A stretch of 5,309 nt of DNA from Lachnospiraceae bacterium UBA7188 (lineage in GTDB: Bacteria > Bacillota > Clostridia > Lachnospirales > Lachnospiraceae): NCBI GenBank assembly GCA_002490995.1, contig DKVC01000012.1, positions 1 through 5,309 of the forward strand. Direction: 5' to 3'. Below the pieces are notes generated by a model. The model was not told where the DNA came from, made no database searches, and saw only the letters and a list, made by a program, of their open reading frames with translations. A program made the translations under genes and the position numbers. Position 1 is the first letter of the stretch. The number at the start of each line of letters is the position of its first letter. Positions 1-5,309 of this stretch are shown piece by piece.

Positions 1-1
1 G

Positions 2-286
2 TCTGCAAAGGGTTCCCCGGATACAGGGAGCTACGCCGCCCAGATCATAGACGGGAATCCGAAACTGCAGAAAGCGCTTTATTATGGCTATGGCGGCACA
101 GGGGATGTGACTGCAAGCTATATGCCGTCCTTTGGAGAGGATTTAAAGTATGTGTTCACCCATATCGCGGCCAGTTATTTTTACTGCGGCATGGATGGGT
201 TTGCCGGATGCACGATGGATGATTTGCGGGAGTGCGGGGTGCTTGGTTGGATCAATTATCTGGAAAGCCTGCCTGCGCCGCCCGAT
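2..286 (+). other. C-terminal part of a thioester-domain-like adhesin head
   Basis: Residues 1-95. The run ALYYGYGG (residues 26-33), then FTHIAASY (52-59), a GFAGCT stretch and WINYLESLPAPP leading into a beta-rich domain match my recollection of the head of TED-type (thioester domain) surface proteins in clostridia. In classic TEDs a Cys and a Gln form the reactive thioester. The Cys would lie upstream of the window, and the usual T-Q-x-A position here reads T-H-I-A, with His at residue 54. Three Cys (62, 70, 78) are clustered just after it. The assignment rests on motif resemblance only. Whether the domain is chemically reactive cannot be judged from this fragment. Confidence 0.6.
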
Positions 287-3200
287 CCACAGATCAGTTT
301 GAGCAAGACCGCTTTGAAAGCAGCCTATGATGGCTCGAAGCAGGTGACGGGGACAACGAAGCTGAACGGTGATTCCAGAAATTCCATTACCATTAAGCTT
401 CCAAAGGATGTGACATTCCATAATAAGACAGACGGGAGCAAGCAGACAGGGGGAAATGTCCGTGTTTCCGGTGGGACAAGTTTTTATTTTACTGCCCCGG
501 TGACGGTCAATGGGGACTGGAATACCGGAGCAATGAAAGGCAGCATCCGGGTGATATGGAAGGCGCTTGTCGTTCCGACAGGGAGCGCCACGCAGGATAT
601 TGGGAGTTATTATGAGGAAGAAGGCGGCAATTCCGTGAGCCTTTCCGTGGACTGGCTGGAACGTGCAAAGGTGAAGGTAATCAAGGTGGATTCCATTGCC
701 AACGCAAAACTTTCCGGCGCTGTATTCGGCGTTTACCGGGATAAGGACTGTACGGACTTGATTACCAGGATGCCTGCAACGGACAGTAATGGTGCGTCGG
801 AAGCAGAAATTGTCATGACACAGAATACGGTGTATCTGAAAGAGATTACGGCTCCGGCAGGATACCGGTATAATGCGACTGCTTACCGTGTGGCTCTGGA
901 AGCGAACCAGACAGCTTCCACGACTGTCCCGGATGTGGAGCAGCTTGGAAATCTGACGATTTACAAGGAAGGCGAGGTTCTGACAGGTGCGGATTCCAAT
1001 GAGAACGGCACAGCATTCCGTTATGAAAGCCGTAGACAGAAGGGCGCTGTATTTAATGTCTATGCGGCAAAGGATATTACCACGCCGTATGGCTCGGTAG
1101 TCTATAAAGCCGGGGAGCTGGTGGCGGAAAACCTTGTGACCGGGGACAATGGCTCTGTGACGCTGAAAAACCTGCATCTTGGCACATACCGGGTAAAGGA
1201 AATGCAGGCCCCGAAGAACTTCTATAACAAAGGGGAAACAAAGGATGTGGCGATTGCCTATGCCGGGCAGATGGCGGAGGCGGCGTTTGCCAATGCTACA
1301 TTTTTAAATGACAGGCAGAAAGCGGATGTGCGTGTGGTAAAGAACGATAAGGATACGGGAAATGGACTTGCAGGGGGAATTTTCGGGCTGTATGCTTCAG
1401 AAAATATCACCAATGCAGACGGGAATGTTGTTGTATCCAAAGGCGCACTGATAGACAAAGCAACAACGGATGGTGATGGCAATGCAGCATTTTTGGCAGA
1501 CCTTCCGGTTGGGTTTGGGTATGAGGCAAAAGAAATCCAGGCTCCAGAGGGGTATCTTAGGAATACGGAAGATGTGTATTCTTTCCGGTTTAGTTACACC
1601 AATGACCAGGAAGCGAAAGTGACATTCTCCCATACTTTTGCTAATGAGCGTGTCAACGCCACAATCCGGCTGCAGAAGAAGGATAAGGAAACCAATAAAA
1701 ATATCCCACAGGGGGACGCAACGCTGGAACATGCCGTTTACGGCTTATATGCAAGGAATGACATCCTACACCCGGATAAAAAGACAGGCGTCCTTTATAA
1801 AGCCGGGGAGCAGGTGGGGACGCTGACCACGGATAAAGAGGGCAAGGCGGAGATCACAGATTTATACCTTGGGGAGTATTTTGTGAAGGAGGTCACGCCG
1901 CCTGCGGGTTATCTGGCAGATGAAACGGAGTATGACTTAGTTTGTAACTATGAGGGAGATTTAGTTGATACGGTAGAGCGTGACTGCACATCCCCGGAAC
2001 AGGTGAAAAAGCAGCCGTTCCAGATCATCAAGGCGGCAGACAATGGGAAAACCGATGCGGATTTATTATCCGGCGCAGGGTTTACCGCATGGCTGGTATC
2101 TTCCCTGGATAAGAAAGAAAATGGCGGGTATGATTTTGATTCCGCTGAACCGGTGGCAATCGGGGAGAACGGGGCAACGGAAATCTTCACTGATGAAAGG
2201 GGCTATGCCTGCAGCATCCCGCTCCCGTTTGGGACGTACATTGTGAAAGAAACGACCACGCCGCATAATTATACGCCGGTCAAGGACTTCCTTGTGCATG
2301 TCACAGAGCATAAGCCGACGACGCCGCAGGTATGGCGGGTGCTTCTGGACGATGAATTTGAAGCGAAGCTGAAAATCGTGAAGCAGGACGATGAAACGAA
2401 GAAAGCTGTGCTTGCAGAAAATACAGAGTTCAAGGTGTATGACCTGGACAACGAGAAATATGTGGAGCAGGTGACGACTTACCCGACCGTGGTAACACAT
2501 AAATCCTATTTCACGGACAGCGAAGGTTATCTGATTTTGCCGCAGAACCTGAAAATCGGTCATTATCGGATAGAGGAAGTCAATGCCCCGTCTGGCTATA
2601 CGCTGAATGAGAATTATTATGAAGTGTCCGTGGATTCAGATACGTTGTACCAGATGGACGATGTGTCAGGGGATGTTATCATTGATGTTGTCTATGAAAA
2701 CCATCCGGTAAAGGGTGAGCTGCATATCGTGAAGAAAGGTGAAGTGCTGAACCGGTACGATGATAAGGATTTCCGGTATGAGGTGGAAACATTAGAGGGT
2801 GCAGAGTTCAAAGTTTATGCGGCAGAGGATATTTACACCGCTGATTTCCAGAAGGATGAAAACGGGAACCGGATTCTTGAATATGCTTCTGGCGTATTGG
2901 TGGATACGCTGGTGACAGATAAAGACGGGAAAGCGTCGATTGAAAACCTTCCGCTTGGCACATACCGGGTAGAAGAAACAAAAGCCCCGGAAGGGTTTGT
3001 GCTGAATGGAGAGGCGCAGACCATTACCTTTGCTTACACAGACCAGAACACGCCAATCATTGAACAGACAGCCACATTTGAGAATGACCGCCAGAAGGTG
3101 GCGATTGCAGTGGTGAAGAAAGATGCAGAGAATGAATCTGTGGTAGCGGGGGCAGTCTTTGGACTGTATGCGAAGGCTGATATTTTCGCACATGGGGAAG

Positions 3201-5110
3201 TGATTGTTAAAGCGGATATGCTGCTTGGTGAAGCCATGACAGGGGAAGATGGCAGGGCAGTCTTTGACCTGGATCTGCCTTTCGGGGAATATTACATCCG
3301 GGAGGAACAGGCTCCTGCAGGCTATGTATCTTCCGATGAAACCATTGAAGTATCTGCAGCATACCAGGGGCAGGATGTAGAAGTTGCAGAATATGTGTCT
3401 GAATTTAAAAATGAACCGACAACCGTTTCCATTAAAAAGACAGACCTTGCAACAGGCGTGGAACTGGAAGGGGCAGCATTGACTGTCCTTGATAAAGACG
3501 GGGATATCGTAGATACATGGAAATCCGTCAAAGGAGAGGAACATATCATTAAGCGGCTGACCGTCGGAGAAACTTATACGCTCCGGGAGGAATTAGCGCC
3601 TTATGGGTATTTAAAGGCAGAAGAAATCACGTTTACCGTGGAAGATACGGCTGAAATCCAAAAAGTGGAGATGAAGGACGATGTGCCGACAGGTACGCTC
3701 CTGATCAACAAAGAAGGGGAGTTTTTAGAAAATGTATCGTTGCTGGACAGCATTGGCGGCTGGATCACGCATCTGTTTGAGTATGTCACCGGCTCACTGA
3801 AAGATGTTGTCTTTGAAGTGTATGCCCTGGAGGATATAAAAGCGGCAGATGGGGAGAGTGAGGATTATTATAAAAAGGATGAGCTGATAGCTGTCATCAC
3901 CACGGACGATAGCGGGATTGCAAAACTGGACAATCTCCCTCTTGGGAAATATTATGTGAAGGAGAAAGAAACAGCAGAGGGTTATGTTCTTGACGGGGAA
4001 ATCCGGGAGATTGACCTGACTTACCGTGATCAGGACACAGCGGTTGTCACGTTCTCTACGGACTGGCAGAATAACCGCCAGAAAGCAGAAGTCAATGTAA
4101 TAAAGACGGAGAAAGATTCTGACCGTGCAGTGGAAGGGACGGTATTCGCCCTTTGTGCGAAAGAGGACATCACCAATAAAGATGGCGAAGTGATCATGGA
4201 GGCGGATACGGTGATTGAGGAAAAAGCCACGGACGAAGATGGGAAGCTGTCATTTGCGGCTGCCCTCCCGATTGGGTTCCCTTATTATGTGAAAGAAACG
4301 GCCCCTGCTCCGGGATTTACCAGCGAAGGTGAAACAAAGGAATTTGACTTCACCTATGAAGATGCGGAGCAAGAAAGCATTTCCTATGAATTTGCCTTTG
4401 AAAATGTTCCTACGGTATTTGAGTTTACCAAAACATCCCTTACAGATGGAAAAGAGGTAGAGGGTGCGAAGCTTAAGGTAACGGATGAGGACGGCAATCT
4501 TGTGGATGAGTGGGTTTCCGGCAAGGAGCCGCATATCATCAAAGAATTAGTAGTTGGTAAAAAATATACCATGACAGAGACACAGCCTGCAGAGGGCTAT
4601 GTGACTGCGGAGAGCATTGAGTTTGTTGTGGAGAATACAGGAGAAGTGCAGAAGGTGGATATGAAGGATGATGTGACAAAGGTGGAGATTTCCAAGACAG
4701 ACATAGCCGGGAAGGAACTGTCAGGGGCAAAACTTTCCATTCTGGATAAAGACGGGAAAGAAGTAGAAAGCTGGACTTCCGGGAATAAGCCGCATTATAT
4801 GGAAATGCTGCCAATCGGGGAATACACACTGCATGAGGAAAGTGCGCCGGACGGCTATCTTGTGGCAGAAGATGTGAAGTTTGAAGTTAAGGATACCGGG
4901 GAGATCCAGAAGGTTTCGATGAAGGATGAAGCGGAGCCGGACGAACCGGATCAGCCGAAGGAAACACCGAAACCGAAAACGCCGTCTGCTGAGACTCCGA
5001 AAACAGGGGATGACAGGCCGTTCTGGTTATGGCTTGCCTTGGCCGGGATTGCAGTCTGCGGGATAGCAAGCTCTGTGATTATATTCTACAGAAAAAGGAA
5101 GGAGGACTGA
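2..5110 (+). CDS. Giant LPXTG-like wall-anchored SpaA/Cna-B multidomain surface protein (5' end outside window)
   Basis: Frame open from base 2 to the TGA at 5108-5110, giving 1702 visible residues. GTG 107 is the first start-type codon listed, but the 35 codons before it encode protein continuous with the fold (a YYGYGG motif near residues 28-33), and the GTG lacks a properly spaced ribosome binding site. The gene is therefore 5'-truncated and its signal peptide is not seen. Order: thioester-domain-like head remnant (1-95), beta-rich linking domain (96-221), 13 Cna-B-like domains (222-1643), Pro/Glu/Lys spanner (1644-1664), TPKTG sorting signal, 23-residue membrane segment (1674-1696) and RKRKED tail. 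Every Cna-B domain keeps a strand-1 Lys and an E-box Glu (for example KEITAPAGY, REEQAPAGY), the hallmarks of intramolecular isopeptide bonds. By family, such proteins are exported, sortase-linked to peptidoglycan and act as rigid adhesive stalks. I see no pilin motif of the VYPKN type, so a monomeric anchored stalk is more likely than a polymerising pilin. The ligand is unknown. Confidence 0.93.
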   Translation, partial: SAKGSPDTGSYAAQIIDGNPKLQKALYYGYGGTGDVTASYMPSFGEDLKYVFTHIAASYFYCGMDGFAGCTMDDLRECGVLGWINYLESLPAPPDPQISLSKTALKAAYDGSKQVTGTTKLNGDSRNSITIKLPKDVTFHNKTDGSKQTGGNVRVSGGTSFYFTAPVTVNGDWNTGAMKGSIRVIWKALVVPTGSATQDIGSYYEEEGGNSVSLSVDWLERAKVKVIKVDSIANAKLSGAVFGVYRDKDCTDLITRMPATDSNGASEAEIVMTQNTVYLKEITAPAGYRYNATAYRVALEANQTASTTVPDVEQLGNLTIYKEGEVLTGADSNENGTAFRYESRRQKGAVFNVYAAKDITTPYGSVVYKAGELVAENLVTGDNGSVTLKNLHLGTYRVKEMQAPKNFYNKGETKDVAIAYAGQMAEAAFANATFLNDRQKADVRVVKNDKDTGNGLAGGIFGLYASENITNADGNVVVSKGALIDKATTDGDGNAAFLADLPVGFGYEAKEIQAPEGYLRNTEDVYSFRFSYTNDQEAKVTFSHTFANERVNATIRLQKKDKETNKNIPQGDATLEHAVYGLYARNDILHPDKKTGVLYKAGEQVGTLTTDKEGKAEITDLYLGEYFVKEVTPPAGYLADETEYDLVCNYEGDLVDTVERDCTSPEQVKKQPFQIIKAADNGKTDADLLSGAGFTAWLVSSLDKKENGGYDFDSAEPVAIGENGATEIFTDERGYACSIPLPFGTYIVKETTTPHNYTPVKDFLVHVTEHKPTTPQVWRVLLDDEFEAKLKIVKQDDETKKAVLAENTEFKVYDLDNEKYVEQVTTYPTVVTHKSYFTDSEGYLILPQNLKIGHYRIEEVNAPSGYTLNENYYEVSVDSDTLYQMDDVSGDVIIDVVYENHPVKGELHIVKKGEVLNRYDDKDFRYEVETLEGAEFKVYAAEDIYTADFQKDENGNRILEYASGVLVDTLVTDKDGKASIENLPLGTYRVEETKAPEGFVLNGEAQTITFAYTDQNTPIIEQTATFENDRQKVAIAVVKKDAENESVVAGAVFGLYAKADIFAHGEVIVKADMLLGEAMTGEDGRAVFDLDLPFGEYYIREEQAPAGYVSSDETIEVSAAYQGQDVEVAEYVSEFKNEPTTVSIKKTDLATGVELEGAALTVLDKDGDIVDTWKSVKGEEHIIKRLTVGETYTLREELAPYGYLKAEEITFTVEDTAEIQKVEMKDDVPTGTLLINKEGEFLENVSLLDSIGGWITHLFEYVTGSLKDVVFEVYALEDIKAADGESEDYYKKDELIAVITTDDSGIAKLDNLPLGKYYVKEKETAEGYVLDGEIREIDLTYRDQDTAVVTFSTDWQNNRQKAEVNVIKTEKDSDRAVEGTVFALCAKEDITNKDGEVIMEADTVIEEKATDEDGKLSFAAALPIGFPYYVKETAPAPGFTSEGETKEFDFTYEDAEQESISYEFAFENVPTVFEFTKTSLTDGKEVEGAKLKVTDEDGNLVDEWVSGKEPHIIKELVVGKKYTMTETQPAEGYVTAESIEFVVENTGEVQKVDMKDDVTKVEISKTDIAGKELSGAKLSILDKDGKEVESWTSGNKPHYMEMLPIGEYTLHEESAPDGYLVAEDVKFEVKDTGEIQKVSMKDEAEPDEPDQPKETPKPKTPSAETPKTGDDRPFWLWLALAGIAVCGIASSVIIFYRKRKED
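287..664 (+). other. Beta-rich linking domain between head and Cna-B stalk
   Basis: Residues 96-221, starting PQISLSK and ending VSLSVDWLE. Alternating hydrophobic/polar segments, many Thr/Ser/Gly/Asn and no E-box suggest an all-beta domain of a different class from the repeats that follow. Domains opening with SLS...AYD and an NGDSRNS-like segment often sit between the TED head and the SpaA repeats in clostridial surface proteins. No catalytic motif is visible. The function is presumably structural or part of the adhesive tip. Confidence 0.5.
665..949 (+). other. Cna-B/SpaA-like domain 1
   Basis: Residues 222-316. The strand-1 Lys is in VIKVD (Lys 228), the core strand is LSGAVFGVY and the E-box reads LKEITAPAGY. 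The last strand ends TTVPDVEQ, with Asp where many SpaA domains have Asn, so a Lys-Asp rather than Lys-Asn bond is predicted. It is the first of 13 tandem domains. Confidence 0.8.
950..1654 (+). repeat. Cna-B domains 2-3 (type A followed by type B)
   Basis: Domain 2 (950-1318, residues 317-439) is type A. It has a KEGE motif in strand 1, an insertion before KGAVFNVYAAKDI, the turn LGTYRVKE and an ending FLNDRQ. Domain 3 (1319-1654, residues 440-551) is type B. It has VRVVKND, GGIFGLYASENIT, LPVGFGYEAKEIQAPEGY and an ending FANER. The same A-B pair recurs as domains 7-8 and 10-11. An 18-nt stretch at 1178-1195 is repeated exactly in domain 7 (2954-2971). Each domain has a complete Lys/Glu/Asn set for an isopeptide bond. 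Confidence 0.8.
1655..2710 (+). other. Cna-B domains 4-6 (divergent central block)
   Basis: Domain 4 (1655-2014, residues 552-671) has LQKKDKE, an AVYGLYARNDI core and the E-box VKEVTPPAGY. It contains two Cys (648, 662) in its last strands. Domain 5 (2015-2359, residues 672-786) has FQIIKAAD and the E-box VKETTTPHNY, the most degenerate of the set, and ends in an LLDDE stretch. Domain 6 (2360-2710, residues 787-903) has LKIVKQDD, IEEVNAPSGY and ends YENHPV. These three do not fit the A-B-C pattern seen elsewhere. Domain 4 shares a YKAGE motif and some DNA (around 1795-1812) with domain 2 (around 1103-1118). Domain boundaries are judged by eye. Confidence 0.75.
2711..3685 (+). repeat. A-B-C supermodule 1 (Cna-B domains 7, 8, 9)
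   Basis: 325 residues (904-1228). Domain 7 (2711-3094), type A: LHIVKKGE, insertion, EGAEFKVYAAEDI, LGTYRVEETKAPEGF, ends FENDRQ. Domain 8 (3095-3418), type B: IAVVKKD, GAVFGLYAKADI, LPFGEYYIREEQAPAGY, ends FKNEP. Domain 9 (3419-3685), type C, is shorter: VSIKKTDL, EGAALTVLDKDG, an IIKRL stretch, LREELAPYGY, ends KVEMKDDV. The following supermodule repeats the same order, which indicates duplication of a three-domain unit followed by divergence. Confidence 0.82.
3686..4675 (+). repeat. A-B-C supermodule 2 (Cna-B domains 10, 11, 12)
   Basis: 330 residues (1229-1558). Domain 10 (3686-4081), type A: INKEGEFL, a hydrophobic insertion unlike the other A domains, DVVFEVYALEDI, LGKYYVKEKETAEGY, ends QNNRQ. 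Domain 11 (4082-4411), type B: VNVIKTE, GTVFALCAKEDIT (Cys in place of the usual Tyr), LPIGFPYYVKETAPAPGF, ends FENVP. Domain 12 (4412-4675), type C: FEFTKTS, EGAKLKVTDEDG, PHIIKEL, TETQPAEGY, ends KVDMKDDV. It lines up domain by domain with supermodule 1. Confidence 0.82.
4676..4930 (+). other. Cna-B domain 13 (extra type C, wall-proximal)
   Basis: Residues 1559-1643. Strand-1 Lys in VEISKTDI, core SGAKLSILDKDG, a PHYMEML stretch, E-box LHEESAPDGY and ending KVSMKDE. It most resembles domains 12 and 9, so it looks like a tandem duplicate of the C unit. It is the domain nearest the cell wall. Confidence 0.8.
4931..5107 (+). other. Wall spanner and sortase sorting signal (TPKTG, membrane segment, basic tail)
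   Basis: Residues 1644-1702. A 21-residue Pro/Glu/Lys/Asp-rich spanner precedes TPKTG (codons at 4994-5008), then DDRP, a hydrophobic stretch of 23 residues (1674-1696, bases 5021-5089) and RKRKED. This is the tripartite LPXTG-type signal, with Thr in place of Leu. Related (S/P/N)PxTG motifs are used by class B-type sortases in clostridia. The dedicated sortase is not in the window. Confidence 0.92.
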
Positions 5111-5111
5111 C

Positions 5112-5139
5112 AGCGTTTGGAGCAATCCAAGAAAACGCT
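5112..5139 (+). other. Hairpin directly after the stop codon
   Basis: AGCGT (5112-5116) pairs with ACGCT (5135-5139) and TTGGA (5117-5121) with TCCAA (5126-5130). They close a GCAA tetraloop, with a four-base GAAA bulge on the 3' side. No T-run follows, so it is not itself an intrinsic terminator. It could protect the mRNA 3' end or take part in alternative pairing with the terminator downstream. Confidence 0.55.
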
Positions 5140-5176
5140 CATTGCAACACAATAATAATTTAATAAGACATATGGG

Positions 5177-5207
5177 CGTTTGCAGAAAGAATCTGTAAGC
5201 GTTTTTT
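5177..5207 (+). terminator. Rho-independent terminator downstream of the surface-protein gene
   Basis: The left arm 5177-5186 pairs with the right arm 5192-5201 over 10 bp, including two G-U pairs. The loop is AAGAA and six T follow (5202-5207). It lies 66 bases after the stop codon on the + strand. On the - strand no T-run follows the stem, so it works in one direction only. Confidence 0.82.
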
Positions 5208-5214
5208 ATGCTTG

Positions 5215-5294
5215 TATATGGGGAACTGTCCATTACAGGTTTTAAATTGGGAATATATCCACACAGAAATTGATGTATGGCAGTTCCCCATATG
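5215..5294. repeat. Inverted repeat with ~50-nt loop ahead of the next ribosome binding site
   Basis: The left arm 5216-5228 (ATATGGGGAACTG) is perfectly complementary to 5281-5293. As RNA the stem extends with U-G at 5215/5294, U-G at 5229/5280 and C-G at 5230/5279, giving about 16 pairs around 48 unpaired bases. No T-run follows and no flanking target duplication is evident. It ends two bases before the Shine-Dalgarno stretch, so a cis-acting mRNA element or an operator is more likely than a terminator. Confidence 0.65.
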
Positions 5295-5295
5295 G

Positions 5296-5305
5296 AAAGG
5301 GGTGA
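5296..5305 (+). promoter_or_regulatory. Shine-Dalgarno for a gene starting just past the window end
   Basis: AAAGGGGTGA closely resembles the AAGGAGGTGA anti-16S complement. With four more bases (AGCA) to the window end, a start codon at about 5310 would have normal spacing. An in-frame ATG at 5292 (or 5277) is also open to the window edge, but it lies inside the inverted repeat and has no ribosome binding site. The product of the next gene cannot be seen. Confidence 0.6.
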
Positions 5306-5309
5306 AGCA

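Noticed and set aside
107..109. GTG as the true start of the large gene
   Set aside because: The frame is open back to base 2 with sensible protein sequence, there is no properly spaced ribosome site, and an exported protein would need a signal peptide that is absent here.
143..1177. 344-codon open frame on the - strand
   Set aside because: It lies wholly inside the SpaA-type gene, its translation is rich in Cys, His and Arg with no recognisable domain, and the + strand frame has clear domain structure. It is a shadow of codon bias.
2792..3544. 250-codon open frame on the - strand
   Set aside because: Antisense to Cna-B domains 7-9. Its composition (many Cys, Phe, Ile, His) is typical of a shadow frame and no motif is seen.
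665..4930. CRISPR array or short-unit tandem repeat
   Set aside because: The repetition is at protein-domain level with diverged DNA. There are no short identical repeats with regular spacers.
5215..5294. Miniature transposable element (MITE) with terminal inverted repeats
   Set aside because: At about 80 bases with 13-bp arms it could look like one, but no target-site duplication flanks it (GCTTG on the left, GAAAG on the right), and its position against a ribosome site suits a regulatory hairpin better.
5208..5300. Promoter for the downstream gene
   Set aside because: AT-rich stretches such as AATATAT near 5253 exist, but no convincing -35/-10 pair with 16-18 base spacing was found.
5292..5309. 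Start of a downstream coding region at ATG 5292 (or ATG 5277)
   Set aside because: The frame is open to the window edge, but both starts lie within or beside the inverted repeat and lack a Shine-Dalgarno. The strong one at 5296-5305 points to a start beyond 5309.

Overview
The window is almost entirely one very large coding region on the + strand, open from base 2 to the stop at 5110, followed by about 200 bases of structured intergenic DNA. The frame has no stop between base 2 and the first listed start (GTG at 107), and the 35 codons before that GTG read as sensible protein. The true start and the signal peptide therefore lie upstream of the window. Residue numbers below count the 1702 visible residues from base 2.

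The protein is a cell-wall-anchored, multidomain surface adhesin or stalk of the SpaA / Cna-B (isopeptide-forming pilin-related) type. Its visible layout is: the C-terminal part of a thioester-domain-like head (residues 1-95); a linking beta-rich domain (96-221); 13 consecutive Cna-B-like domains (222-1643), each with an N-terminal strand Lys and an E-box of the form Y-x-x-x-E-x-x-x-P-x-G-Y; a short Pro/Glu/Lys wall spanner (1644-1664); and a sorting signal (TPKTG, a 23-residue hydrophobic segment, and an RKRKED tail). The Cna-B domains fall into recognisable subtypes. Domains 7-8-9 and 10-11-12 form two tandem A-B-C supermodules of about 325 and 330 residues, followed by an extra C domain.

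Downstream lie a hairpin just after the stop codon, a good Rho-independent terminator (stem 5177-5201 plus T6), a 13-bp perfect inverted repeat (extended by G-U pairs) enclosing a roughly 50-nt loop, and a strong Shine-Dalgarno sequence at 5296-5305. The Shine-Dalgarno probably serves a gene starting just past the window end.

The sorting signal, low-GC Gram-positive style ribosome binding site and codon use point to a Firmicute, most likely a gut clostridium (Lachnospiraceae or similar). Large SpaA-like proteins of this type are often carried on integrative conjugative elements in such bacteria. No transfer gene is visible here, so that context is inference.
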